A stretch of DNA of 64,000 nt from Sweltsa coloradensis (lineage: Eukaryota; Arthropoda; Insecta; Plecoptera; Chloroperlidae): NCBI GenBank assembly GCA_024449915.1, contig JAMZAV010000297.1, positions 1,426,001 to 1,490,000 on the forward strand, given 5' to 3'. Positions 50,221 to 60,862 of this stretch are shown here, piece after piece. Position 1 is the stretch's first letter, and every line of letters begins with the position of its first letter. Made by a program: the position numbers and the translations under genes. The notes under the pieces are model-generated. The model saw only the letters and a list, made by a program, of their open reading frames with translations. It searched no databases and was not told the origin of the DNA.

Positions 50221-50870
50221 TCATCGCTTAGTATCTGAATTATATAAGGCGCGTGAACCCGGCCATACCGCCCTCCCTTGTAGCTAATATTTCTAGTCGG
50301 TTTCAGCCTAACAGCTGACTAATGGAATTCCCTTGTGCGAGCGTCCAACAGGTCTCAAAGGGAATAAATTCTATCTCTCTAGCTGCTTCAACCAATCCAC
50401 ACCGTCCAAAACACTTAAAGTATTAAATGGACCTATTTAAATAATCATTGAATCGAAACGATATAACTTGTTGGAAAAGTTTACTTCTAACTGAAGTTAA
50501 TCGTTGAGTTTGGTTTGTTGTTTCACTAGCCAGTTTAAACTGTGCCAACATGCAATTGAGCGTGAATGTGGTGAGGGAGGAATGGGATGAAACTAGGAAG
50601 CTTTCCAATGTAGCCATACCAAAAAACAATGTTTCCCTATATTGTGATGAACGCTTGGAAACGAGACCTTACGTAGCGCTGTTATTGGTTGTAGCTTTCT
50701 GTTAGCATAAGATTATGTGTTTCATTGCTGCAAATTTTAACCTGCTTACATTATATAAGTATATACTTTCGTAGCTTTACTTATATCATGTCTTTGTCAC
50801 TATACTTCTTACTTACATATAATTAAGTAACATACGATTTACTGTTGTACCCCACTGGAAATCAGTTATG

Positions 50871-50894
50871 TATGTGACTGAGTGGGTATAGACT
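50871..50894 (-). repeat. Inverted variant of the shared 20-mer
   Basis: TATGTGACTGAGTGGGTATAGACT; its reverse complement matches the 25586 and 29469 copies apart from an inserted TA and one change. Here the A/T-rich (TTTATTTA) run follows, as expected for inverse orientation. Confidence 0.55.
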
Positions 50895-51288
50895 TTAAAT
50901 ACTAATTTATTTTATTTATTTATTTTTATTTATTGTTTAATTACTACACTTACGAACTTTCTGGCTTACATATAATATACTCACGTAACTGATATTTTAT
51001 TGCTTACTTGATGTATTACTAACTAAATTTGATATAATTACGTAATTTACTTTTGTGGGAACATACTCCTTATAAGGAATTCAACAACTGACGCAATTAC
51101 ATATGTGAACTCAAGTCACTTACGTATTATATGATAGCTTGACCTACACTTACAGACTTAACTTATGTGATAACTCATATACTTACTGACGGACTTTCAT
51201 TCTTGCTTACTGACTACTGACATCATACTTATATACTTAATTACCTATCTAACTTGTTTCTGGATCATACGTTGTTTGCACAGTTTAA

Positions 51289-51486
51289 CGTTTCGCTGAT
51301 GATTTGAAATCGATGATGATTATCACAACTTTACACCATCATGTTTCAAAATTCACCTCATTATAGTTGTCTCTGTATTGTGTGGACTGGTGCATGAAGC
51401 CGAATCCGGAGAAATGTGCAATTTTGCCTGTTACACATAGAAAAATCCCAATTGATTGCCAACATTTTATTATGAATGAATTATGA
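51289..51486 (+). mobile_element. Degraded LINE reverse-transcriptase fragment
   Basis: One frame reads RFADDLKS, then about 18 residues, an internal TAG (51367-51369), then LSLYCVDWCMKPNPEKCAIL and HRKIPI, ending at TGA. FADD is the reverse-transcriptase catalytic motif. W(C)xKPNPEKC followed by a short basic stretch is the normal sequence just after it in Jockey/I-like LINEs. It is too short for family assignment and plainly inactive. Earlier upstream RT blocks are missing. Confidence 0.65.
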
Positions 51487-52366
51487 ATAGAAGAGCGCAA
51501 CCATTAAGATGGACCCGGCGGTGTAAGCCGTTTTGTGTCTCAACTCCCGGCCGTCTATCAACCACGAAAATGTAACTCAATTCGTGTTCCATAAACTTTT
51601 GCACAATCTCCTTCAATTGACATTTTTGCTAATAAGTATAAAGCTTTCTTAAACATTAATTCGGCATCTCATAAATCACTAATTAGCTACGCTTTCGTTT
51701 TGTCATTAATATTATTATTGTTTTATTGTGTTTTCTTTTCTTCTTCATTTTTTTTCTTTAAGTTTCCTTTGATTCATCCTTGCTACAAAACTGTACTTGT
51801 ATAGAAATACAAATTGTGTTGTTATATTTGATTGTTTGAAAGAAATTACGAAGCCTTTTTTGAAAAATTATCAACAATAATCGCACTTTTTGTCAATTTA
51901 GGGCTAAGAAACCGTTTGGATGGTACAGTATCGTATCCGCCACTGACCAACAGCTAATCAGATTCCATCAATTGTGAACCGAGTAAGATCGACAGACGGG
52001 TTCGAGGATGCAAGTAACCTATTGATTCATGTTCTCGTCGATAGTCGGTGACGCGGCCGTCATTGGCGAACGTCATCAGCACAAGCTCGTCAACTTTGGG
52101 ATTAAATTAAATTAGCTAATCAACTGCACTGTTTGCGCTTACAGTATTAACATCATGCAACTTTAGACCGATAGCCACAAAACATGGCATAAATAATGTT
52201 TTACATACGCTCGTTCCGTATATGATGTGCAAATACACAGACTCACATGCCTCGTGCATTCAACTACGTGAAATTGTAAATGAGAATATTGACAAGCAAC
52301 ACAAATACCAATCAATACAAAACAAAATATGCAAATGTCTCGCGATCGTCGATTATAATCTAGTAG
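51487..52366. other. Intergenic, no gene recognised
   Basis: No gene or repeat ends found. 51720-51780 is a T-rich stretch. Confidence 0.35.
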
Positions 52367-52426
52367 ACACGCACACGCACACGCACACGCACACGCACAC
52401 GCACACGCACACGCACACACGCGCGT
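52367..52426 (+). repeat. (CACACG)n microsatellite
   Basis: About nine to ten hexamer units grading into CACACGCGCG. Open Thr-His and Cys-Ala frames across it are artefacts. Confidence 0.95.
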
Positions 52427-52837
52427 ACTAATATCTTTTTCTAGTGTTGGGGTCTAGCGCAGAAAAAGTGTACGCTCTTTTGGTTTCAGATGATTACAGC
52501 TGAACGTTTAATTATCTCATAATCATGTTCTCATTAACTTAAAAAAAAAATCATTGTTGACATCTGCACTTGGTTGCAAATAATTAGGTTAAACAATCAT
52601 TGCAAAACATCAGCCCAGAGTCAATGAAATGAAACCCCAAGAAATAAGCTAGTTCACGTTGATTTTTACACGGGGATTCAACATTATAATAAAACAAATC
52701 GGGACCTTTGGAACAATCCTCGAATTTCACAATAACTTAGTTAATTATGAGATTTTTTAAATTTTGTCTTAGAATAGATAAATGAATAAATGAATATGAG
52801 AAATGGATCCCATCGATTAATTCTTAATTGATGCTGA

Positions 52838-54031
52838 CGTAACAACGTACAAAAATGGTTTACTGAGTATCTGACTGATAGGAAACAAACAGTTAAATTT
52901 AATCGAAAGTTCTCTGATGTTATAAATAGTAAGTATGGTGTTCCACAAGGGTCTGTGCTGGGACCCTTGTTGTTTTCAATATATATTAATGAATTACCTA
53001 AATTATTGAAATTTTGTTTGATAAATTTATTTGCTGATGACACTGTTATCTATTTGTCTGGCTATGACTTAAATACATTAATTGAAATACTAAATAGAGA
53101 GTTAAGACTAGTAACTGAATGGATGTCTGGCGATAATCTCAAATTAAATATTGATAAATGTAAATACATGATCATATCTACCAATGCTAAGTTAAAAAGA
53201 CTGGGTGTAAATACTAATAAGATAGAATAATATGGTGAAGTGATCGAACTGGTCACTGAAATGAAATATTTAGGATTTGTTATTGATAATGAACTTAAGT
53301 TTGATAAACATATAAAATATATTGGTAAAAAAATTAGTAAAAAGATAGGATTTTTGGGACGCATAGGTAAGTCCTTGTCTATGTGGTCTAAACAACTAGT
53401 TTATAACACTATTATTCAGCCTCAATTTGACTACTGTGCCACACTGTTATTGTTAGCTAATAAATCAGACCTGTCTCTTTTACAAAAACTTCAGAATAGA
53501 GGAATGCGTATTATAATAGGATGTTACAAATATACACCAATATGTGCAATGCTCACTTACTTGGATTTTATGAATGTTGAAGAAAGGGTGCACTATTTCT
53601 CCTTAATCTTTATTTACAAAATGTTAAACAATATGCTGCCTGAATTATTTAAAATGTAAAGTTGTTATGGTTAAAGATATACATTCACACAACACCAGGG
53701 CATGTTTTAATAATAATGTGTATATTGAATTTAGGGGCAAAAGCGCATCAATGAAGTCGTTATTTGTGAAGGGTATTAAACTTTATAATAAACTACCAAA
53801 TAACATTAGGGAATCTGACAATGTTGGATCTTTTAAAAGAAAATGTAAATATTATATTATGAAAGGTAAATACATCTGATTGTTATTATTTTGTGAAGGG
53901 TCAGGGCTATACATTTGATAGTGTTGATTATGTCTGATTGTTCTATTATTAAGAATGTATAAAGCATATTATGTTCTGTATCGATAATAATAGCTGAACT
54001 CAGCAATAATAAACGATTATTATTATTATTA
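52838..54031 (+). mobile_element. Broken non-LTR retrotransposon (LINE), 3' half of the reverse transcriptase
   Basis: Open frame from about 52841 reads WFTEYLTDRKQTV, then YGVPQGSVLGPLLF (52934 on) and FADDT at 53030-53044: consecutive reverse-transcriptase blocks with the two catalytic Asp. An in-frame TAA at 53228-53230 breaks it. The same frame resumes with EMKYLGFVID and the thumb region to 53659. A frameshift follows, and the C-terminal HNTR...GIKLYNKLPNNIR segment lies in another frame at 53667-53879. The 3' UTR ends in an ATT-repeat tail (about 54012-54031). The 5' half (endonuclease and upstream RT) is missing, as in typical 5'-truncated insertions. Clade is not certain; CR1/Jockey-like. 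One stop and one shift mean it is inactive. Confidence 0.85.
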
Positions 54032-54180
54032 AAATATAAATACATTACCCATTTTACCCGAAATATATAAAATCTAACGGAAACTTTGATCTTAAACTCG
54101 TCTCCGTGCTAGCTACAGTACTTTCTTCTGTAAACAAGTAGCTATAGTGTAGTTACCAAGTCAAAGATATATATTTAAAA

Positions 54181-54796
54181 CTAGGAAAACGCTTAAGTCC
54201 CGCCGCGTTGATGGATGAGCGTAATTTTTTTAAACGAAAAAAGCGTAAAATTGTGATTTTTTTAATAGATCATTTTTCGATTACGCTCAAATTTCACACG
54301 AATATATTAACTCATAAAATTAAAGTTCTGTAAAAAATCATTACAATCGGATAAAGCATGTAGGTTTTATTCGTCGAAGAAATGTTAAAAATTGAAAAAA
54401 ATCGTAAAATTGCGATTATCATGAGAAATAATTTTTCGATTGCGCTCAAATTTCACACGAATATATTAATTCACAAAATTTAGGTTCGGTGAAAAAATCA
54501 ATACAATGGGAGAAAGCATGTAGATGTTATAGGGCGAAGAATTTTTTTAAAAATCGAAAAAAATCGTAAAATTGCGATTTTCATGAGAAATAATTTTTTG
54601 ATCGTTCAGAGATTTCACAGACCTCCATAAAATTTCATCGCAATTGGAGTATTGGTTTAGCCGGAATCGTGTTCACAGACACACAAAAATACAAAAAAAA
54701 AGAAAGAAAGAAAAAAAAGAAAAAAAAAAACATTCCGGATTTTTTTCTCCAGTGTAGTGAAATGAAATCCTCGCTTCGCTCGCTACGCTCATCCAA
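54181..54796 (-). mobile_element. Non-autonomous Helentron-like element, copy F
   Basis: Inverse orientation to D and E and about 40 kb away. The minus-strand 5' end is TTGGATGAGCGTAGCGAGCG. The 3' end at 54181 is CTAG with T outside, preceded by the AACGC/GCGTT stem and the inverted GGATGAGCG. It contains two tandem internal units (near 54290 and 54460) and a GGAATCGTGTTCACAGAC...A-rich stretch. It starts about 150 bp after the LINE tail. Confidence 0.65.
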
Positions 54797-57741
54797 CAAT
54801 ACATTAATTTTAGTAAAAGTTTTATTCAGAACGGAAACTTATCTGCATGTGATTAGCAGATTTGTCAGACAATTACGATGATAATAATAACTAACGGTGC
54901 ATCAAGATTTATTGAACATTCCCGGTAATTTAAATTAAAGTATATAACGGATGAAAATCAAAGAAATTAATCACGTTTTAAAAGCTTTAATATTACATTT
55001 AAAGTAACTAACTAACGTTATTTATAGATAGGCCTCTAATATCAAATACACAAAACTAAAAGTAGGTCGTACCATGATTATCAGTCAAAAAACCTAAACT
55101 CTGTTGTTTTCTAGTGAGGTGCACATCCTTGATATCGTGGTATACGCATCCGTCATTTACCTGTCTGTCAAGTACGTCTCGCTGTCATCCCGCCCGTGTT
55201 TAGCCGCAACAACATGACATTCCCATCACATTCATTTTTAACATTCACATCTAGTTTGAAAAGAGCTGACAGGTTCTGCTTCATCAGTCACAGATAATAA
55301 TTAATCGAGGTTTTAAAATTGTCAGTTTTGTTGATTGGGGTAATCTACTAGTGGTTTCTATGATTAACATATCGTACACTTCTGTACACCATCTGGTGTC
55401 CAGTCAAATGCCGGCCACTTAAGTTGAAACAAGAGAATTGTTAAAAGTAAAATTACGATCGAACTTATATTCATAGAAAACTTGAAAAGCACACCCTAAA
55501 AGAAATAAATCCTAAATTACTGGATACAAAAGTAATGCGCTTCTTTGTAATCATAGATATTAATTTTTTTATTTTAACACTTTATAAAATGTAAAATCTA
55601 GTTTTTAACTACTCAGTTATGTTTTTTTTTTTTACAGGTAATACTAACAGTATGTCATTCGACATTACAATATTAATATTTGTAAATAACACAATATTTC
55701 GGCTGTTTATCTGAAACCATTGACAAGTGCACCTAAGTTAAAAATTCGACTCCTTGTCTTCTATATGATTATTGTTCTCCAGTGCCAGCGCCATGTAGAC
55801 TGCTAAAAATTTTAAATGCTTCGATTTTGACGATAGCCAAATTTGGTTCAACTGCACACTGTGATTGCTGATGGTTCTATCTTTCATACATGCGATGAGT
55901 TCTGCTTCGTTAAGATTTTTCTTCCTCGCGTTTTCTTCTCGCTAAAGAACTCGACTCGAAGGCCAAATAGAGTGATGGCAATTAGTGTAAACATGGTCTG
56001 TCAGCTGTGAAGTTCACACCTTCCTGTTCGGTAATGTCATGTAAATGATGGCTATGATGTGAACAGTATTGAACACGCCGATATAAATGCAAACATACGG
56101 GTCTCTAGTTCGAGATAGGGTCAAGTCGGTAAATTCCAGATAATGTTTTTCAAAGGGTTTGCCCTGAGCATTTTGAAGGCGAAAATTACTATTTTGTTGG
56201 TAGCTTTCATTATTTATAACTCTGTTTCCTGGATGCTAATACTCCAAATTAATTTGAAATATAGATTCACAGCATATTTATGATTTCACATGAATAATTA
56301 CAATAAGCGAATGACATTAATAAATTGCTTTTTTTCTTTCTTGCTTGCTTACTTTCCAATGTTCTTTTGCTATGCCTGTACAATTTCTTCCTTTTGCGCA
56401 ATGAAATTTCTTATACTTGTATGAGAGGAATTAATATGTTTTCTAGTGTTTAAAGTACCTCTTTAATATGGTATTATTCATTTTGTGGCAAGATATATTA
56501 TATTATTTTATTAAAACAAAGCCGTTCTTGCTTTGCCTATCGTACGGATAACTGGTGTTTTAAGATAGGTTAAGACACTTTATAGTGCTATATAGAAGAT
56601 TGAAAGTACATACCCTCAATTTGTTTCGAAATTGCTGCCTTTATTGGCTGCAAAAACCACATAAACCTCCACTACTTTTGAACATAAAATACCCCACAAA
56701 CGATTGCCACGTTTCGTGATAAAGTTTTAAATCTGCTATTTTTCACCCTAAAAAAATATATCACCAAGTTATTTTATTTATCCTCAATTGCAAAACGCAC
56801 CAGCGAAATGCGAGTCACTATTTGGCTTGCTAGAGCGATGAGCCTAAGGATATTGTTTAAATAACGTGAAGCTACAGAAAGTGTTCGGTTTGAACAGAGC
56901 TCGCTGAATATTCACCGATACAAATAGCTGAGACTTCAGAAAATACAAAACGATATATCATTTTTGTCACATTTACGATTGGACACGTTTTGTCCTGTTG
57001 GGAATATGTCTTCATTTCTTAGAGATATGTTATGGACTCTCCGACAAGTTTCGATTACGATATAAAACCGCGGGAATCCACTGGATGTATCTGAGTGAGG
57101 GAGGGGTCGCGGTTGATCTTCACAGAGACTGGGGCTGGGGGAAGAAATCAAGACAGATGGATACCACGGAAGAGAAAAACTGGAGAAGGGGAGAATGAGA
57201 TATGGCAAATGCTTCAATAATAGGAAACATGTAGACGTCTATGCACTTTATTACAATCAACCTTGACAGGATTTTAAACCCCCTTTCTCAGTTTGTGATA
57301 AAGGATGATACAGGAGTTATAGTGCCATCCAAGATGCAGACATATGGAAGATTAATTTTTTGGAGTGCATTTTAAAATATGTGTCAGAATTAATTAAGCC
57401 CTACAATAATGAACGGATAATTTATTGAAATAATACAATTATAAACATTTGTATTTATTCTCTACTTGAATACAGCATTGTTGCAATTTTACATCAACAT
57501 TATTAAAACAGAATATAAAAAAATAATCAAAACAAAGATTGAGCAAGCGAACTACGCGAAATAGCACTAATCTGCTTTAAAACCACAACAAGGTTTTATC
57601 AATATCTCAAGAGTCAAAGAATAAATGTTTTTGACATTTTGAAAATTGTTCAAAAAATAAATTAACAGCACTGTACTTCTGAACAGACGAAAAACAATTC
57701 AAGCGTTAACGGGTTATGCGTAATACGGCTCGTTTCTTGAT
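54797..57741. other. Intergenic, no gene recognised
   Basis: AT-rich. The 56936-57217 minus-strand frame and its + strand partner cover a GC-richer patch without a recognisable domain. A T-run followed by ACAG near 55622-55637 looks like a splice acceptor, but no exon follows. Confidence 0.35.
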
Positions 57742-57809
57742 TTCTGTAAGATGTGTTGTTCTGTAATATGTGTTGTTCTGTAAGATGTGGTGTTCTGTAA
57801 GATGTGTCG
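57742..57809 (+). repeat. 17-bp tandem repeat, four copies
   Basis: Four adjacent units of TTCTGTAAGATGTGTTG with one or two changes each, filling 68 bp exactly. Confidence 0.9.
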
Positions 57810-59814
57810 TTTTTATGAATATTGTGTACAACAATACAATAATACTTATTTATTTCATTACAAATTTATTTAATTTTTATTTTTGTTCATAAAGATCGTC
57901 TCATTTTGTGTGATCTATGTATCATTTGTACGAAGGCTAAAATGATATTTGTACTCGAGGATTTTGATCTTATAACTTGTACATATTATATTGTGCATAC
58001 ATTAATAATCGTATCGATAAAATTTCTGACAATGTTGTTTCACTTTGTTTTCAAATTTGTATCATACTTTTCTATATTATTATTATTATTTTCATCATAA
58101 AACGCATGTTAAATACACGTGCAAGGAAACGAAATGCAAAATTAATTTTTTTTTATCACCACTAAGCCAATGACACTTACCTCAAAAGTTATAATTCAAT
58201 ATAATAAGTAAAAGAATAACATTCAATTAAACCTTCTGCAAAACGCTATTTGTGCGTCCTTACAATGAACTGTAGGCGGTATCAACTAGGTTCAGGATAC
58301 GAGGATCCAAACTGCCCATGCACCTGGCTGCCAAGGATGTATCCTGAATTGAGCACCAGTACCATTAGGCTTATGACAGAACGAGTAAGTTACCGGAGCG
58401 AGGAGGAAAAACGCTCATTTCTCATTGTCAGGACTTTGAATAATTACGCGCGCCCTAATTATGAACGTTTTCGCCACTTTCATCCCTTGGCGCTAGTATA
58501 GTGTGTGTTCGGCCAGGCATGATACATTGTTGTACATGTGTTTGTCTCGTCTATGCGTAATTAATAATTTACAACATGATGCATGCATTACAGAACACCA
58601 TTTAAATATCCTTAATTCTGAATTGATTGAGTTGTGATGTAACTCAAGTGTAGTTTAATTAATAGAACATCGTGGGGATCACGAATAATTTTCATTTAAT
58701 TTTTTAAATTATGACGATACACTTTTTTTTTTTTTTTTTACAAATTTGAAACTTTTTTTAGGGAAGTTTATTTAATTTATTATTAGTCAATGGTGTAATT
58801 TCAATTGTGAAGACTATTACATCGGGTATGGTAAAATAACATAAAAAATATGTACAATACTAAAACCCTTAAGAAAACTTACAATTTAAAGAAAAATAGT
58901 CAGTTTAGAATACCAACTTGCATTTTAACATCACTCACATCAAAATTAATCAATTATTAACATTATAATACAACTTTTAAATATGAACTTAATAAAAAAT
59001 TAAGAAAATAAGTCATCAATAATAACTTCTAATATTCTTTATTATTAATGAAGAGTTTCGTTCAACATCACATACAAATGTTGAGCATAAAATGTCACTA
59101 TGCATTTCTAGTTATTCGGTTATTATTTTATTACGAACAAGTAATATCAAAGCATGAAACTTATTAATTTTTAAGTCTAAGATGTAAGCACGTTGATAAA
59201 TTTTATTAACTTACACGTTTCTTATGGTTTGAATGCACACCCATTACGTATATATGATTCTACTATACATTTCTAATTGCAACATTGGTTCGTTGCGTTT
59301 GCGTCAACTAAGTCAAAGTGACACGCAATGTTGACGCTTCCGAATACACCATAACCCATTCACCCCCAGGGGAAAGGGGCGCGGTGGAAAATGGGGTGGG
59401 TGGGGGGTGGTAGTCTTCATACTTTCCGCCGATGTTTGACTGTGACGACCCGAATACGTAACGTGTTGACTTCTGGGAAACATTTTATCAGAACACTGCA
59501 GTCTGCTGATAGGATAGCTGGCAGTATGGTATTCCTACCATTTCAAACCCAATCATCCACATCAGTGAGTAAGGAAAGTCAACCGGTGGATGGCAAAGCG
59601 TTCTGGTTGGTTTTAGTTTAACGCCTACCATTCAAGTTAAACTGATACTTTCTGGTTAAATTGTTACCTAGTTAAGAAAATTATGGAGAAAATGAACATA
59701 GAAGCGAGGAAATTATCGACTGCTTGTTTCCATTAAGAATAATCGTAAATAATATCCAATAGTCGTCACTATTTATGATAGTCTTATTCCAATGCAATTT
59801 ATTATTACGAATTA
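57810..59814. other. Intergenic, no gene recognised
   Basis: Contains the 83-codon frame at 58250-58501, Cys/Arg-rich with no family I know, and a G-rich patch at 59370-59410. A T17 run followed by ACAA lies at about 58724-58743. Confidence 0.35.
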
Positions 59815-59905
59815 TTATTATTTATTCCAAAGTGACATTTAACAATTACATTGCTGGTGGTAAGAATTAGAGCATAGTCCCATAACACAAAGTGTCTTAC
59901 CACCA
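59815..59905 (-). mobile_element. Probable LINE 3'-end fragment, second copy
   Basis: The minus strand reads GTGGTAAGACACTTTGTGTTATGGGACTATGCTC...TTACCACCAGCAATGTAAT and ends in AATAAATAATAATAATT. It matches 17690-17788 through the conserved core and shares the position of the A/T tail. Confidence 0.45.
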
Positions 59906-60360
59906 GGACAATATTACACAATACAATAATAGGAATATACAAAACACATTCAACAATATAAAACACATAAAAACAATTATACTCAATAATCTCAATATTA
60001 GAAACACACAAAAAAATCACTTTAAGTATTACTCATAGATAACACACATAAATGTAATACAAAAATGATGGCGAGTGTGGGTGTGAATTTGAATGTGAAT
60101 GTGAATATGAGTGTATGTGTATGCGTGAGTGAGTGGTGTTCGTGGTATGCCGTCGGCTCAGCACGGTACGGCTTTGGTTACCAACTAATATACCAAACTA
60201 GTGACCAATTCCACTCAAACAACGTTAATAAGAACATAACACAACATTTGGCTAAGCTCAATCAGTAGCAAAGATACACACAGCGTGATGCCGCCAACTA
60301 GGACTAAATTAGGGGGGTGTTTTCGATGTTACATTCAGTCCATATCACGGCAGTAGTTTA

Positions 60361-60862
60361 GGGTGTATCTGAAATGTTATTTCGCCTGCTTGCCTGCTAA
60401 CAACTTGCCTGCTCCATTCTAGTTTGCTTACACCTCACATTCTAGCAGGTTTGGTCATCGGCGACTTGAAGGCGACTTAATCGCCTGCTAAAACCATCTC
60501 GTAAAAGTGAGGTTATGAAGTGAAGATATGCTTTCAAATAAAAATTAGCTTCCCCACCATTTAATTGCTGCTAATAATAATTAAATATCATATTGCAAAC
60601 TATATACAACCAAGAATTTGTACGAAATATCTATCTGTTTGAATACAATCAGTTCTAAAATTATTTTCTGTAGCCCCCGCCATCTTGTAAGCAGGCGAAG
60701 TAGGCTTGCAAGCATGCACTTTCAGCAACTACGCTCGGGTGCTACATTAGCAGACCTAAACACGCCTACTAGCGACATTTGGACACCAACTACGTGAACT
60801 ATTCCACATTAACGAGTAGATCGGCAAGCAGACTCGCGCAAAAAGTCGATTTCAAACGACCC
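60361..60862. mobile_element. 502-bp MITE, PIF/Harbinger-like
   Basis: Ends GGGTGTATCTGAAAT...CTGCTTGCC and, inverted, GGCAAGCAG...ATTTCAAACGACCC, flanked on both sides by TTA (60358-60360 and 60863-60865). A three-base TWA target duplication with GGG ends is the PIF/Harbinger signature. The interior repeats GCCTGCT and GGCGAC words and has no transposase. Confidence 0.65.

Larger units (their letters stand above)
49623..51288. other. Intergenic, no gene recognised
   Basis: AT-rich between repeats. It holds the (CT)n run, the inverted copy of the shared 20-mer (50871-50894) and a GAATTCCCTTGTG word near 50327. Confidence 0.35.

Noticed and set aside
52163..52431. Cys-Ala and Thr-His repeat frames on both strands
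   Set aside because: Products of the (CACACG)n repeat.
54669..54881. Lys-rich 70-codon frame
   Set aside because: Translation of the A-rich end of Helentron-like copy F.
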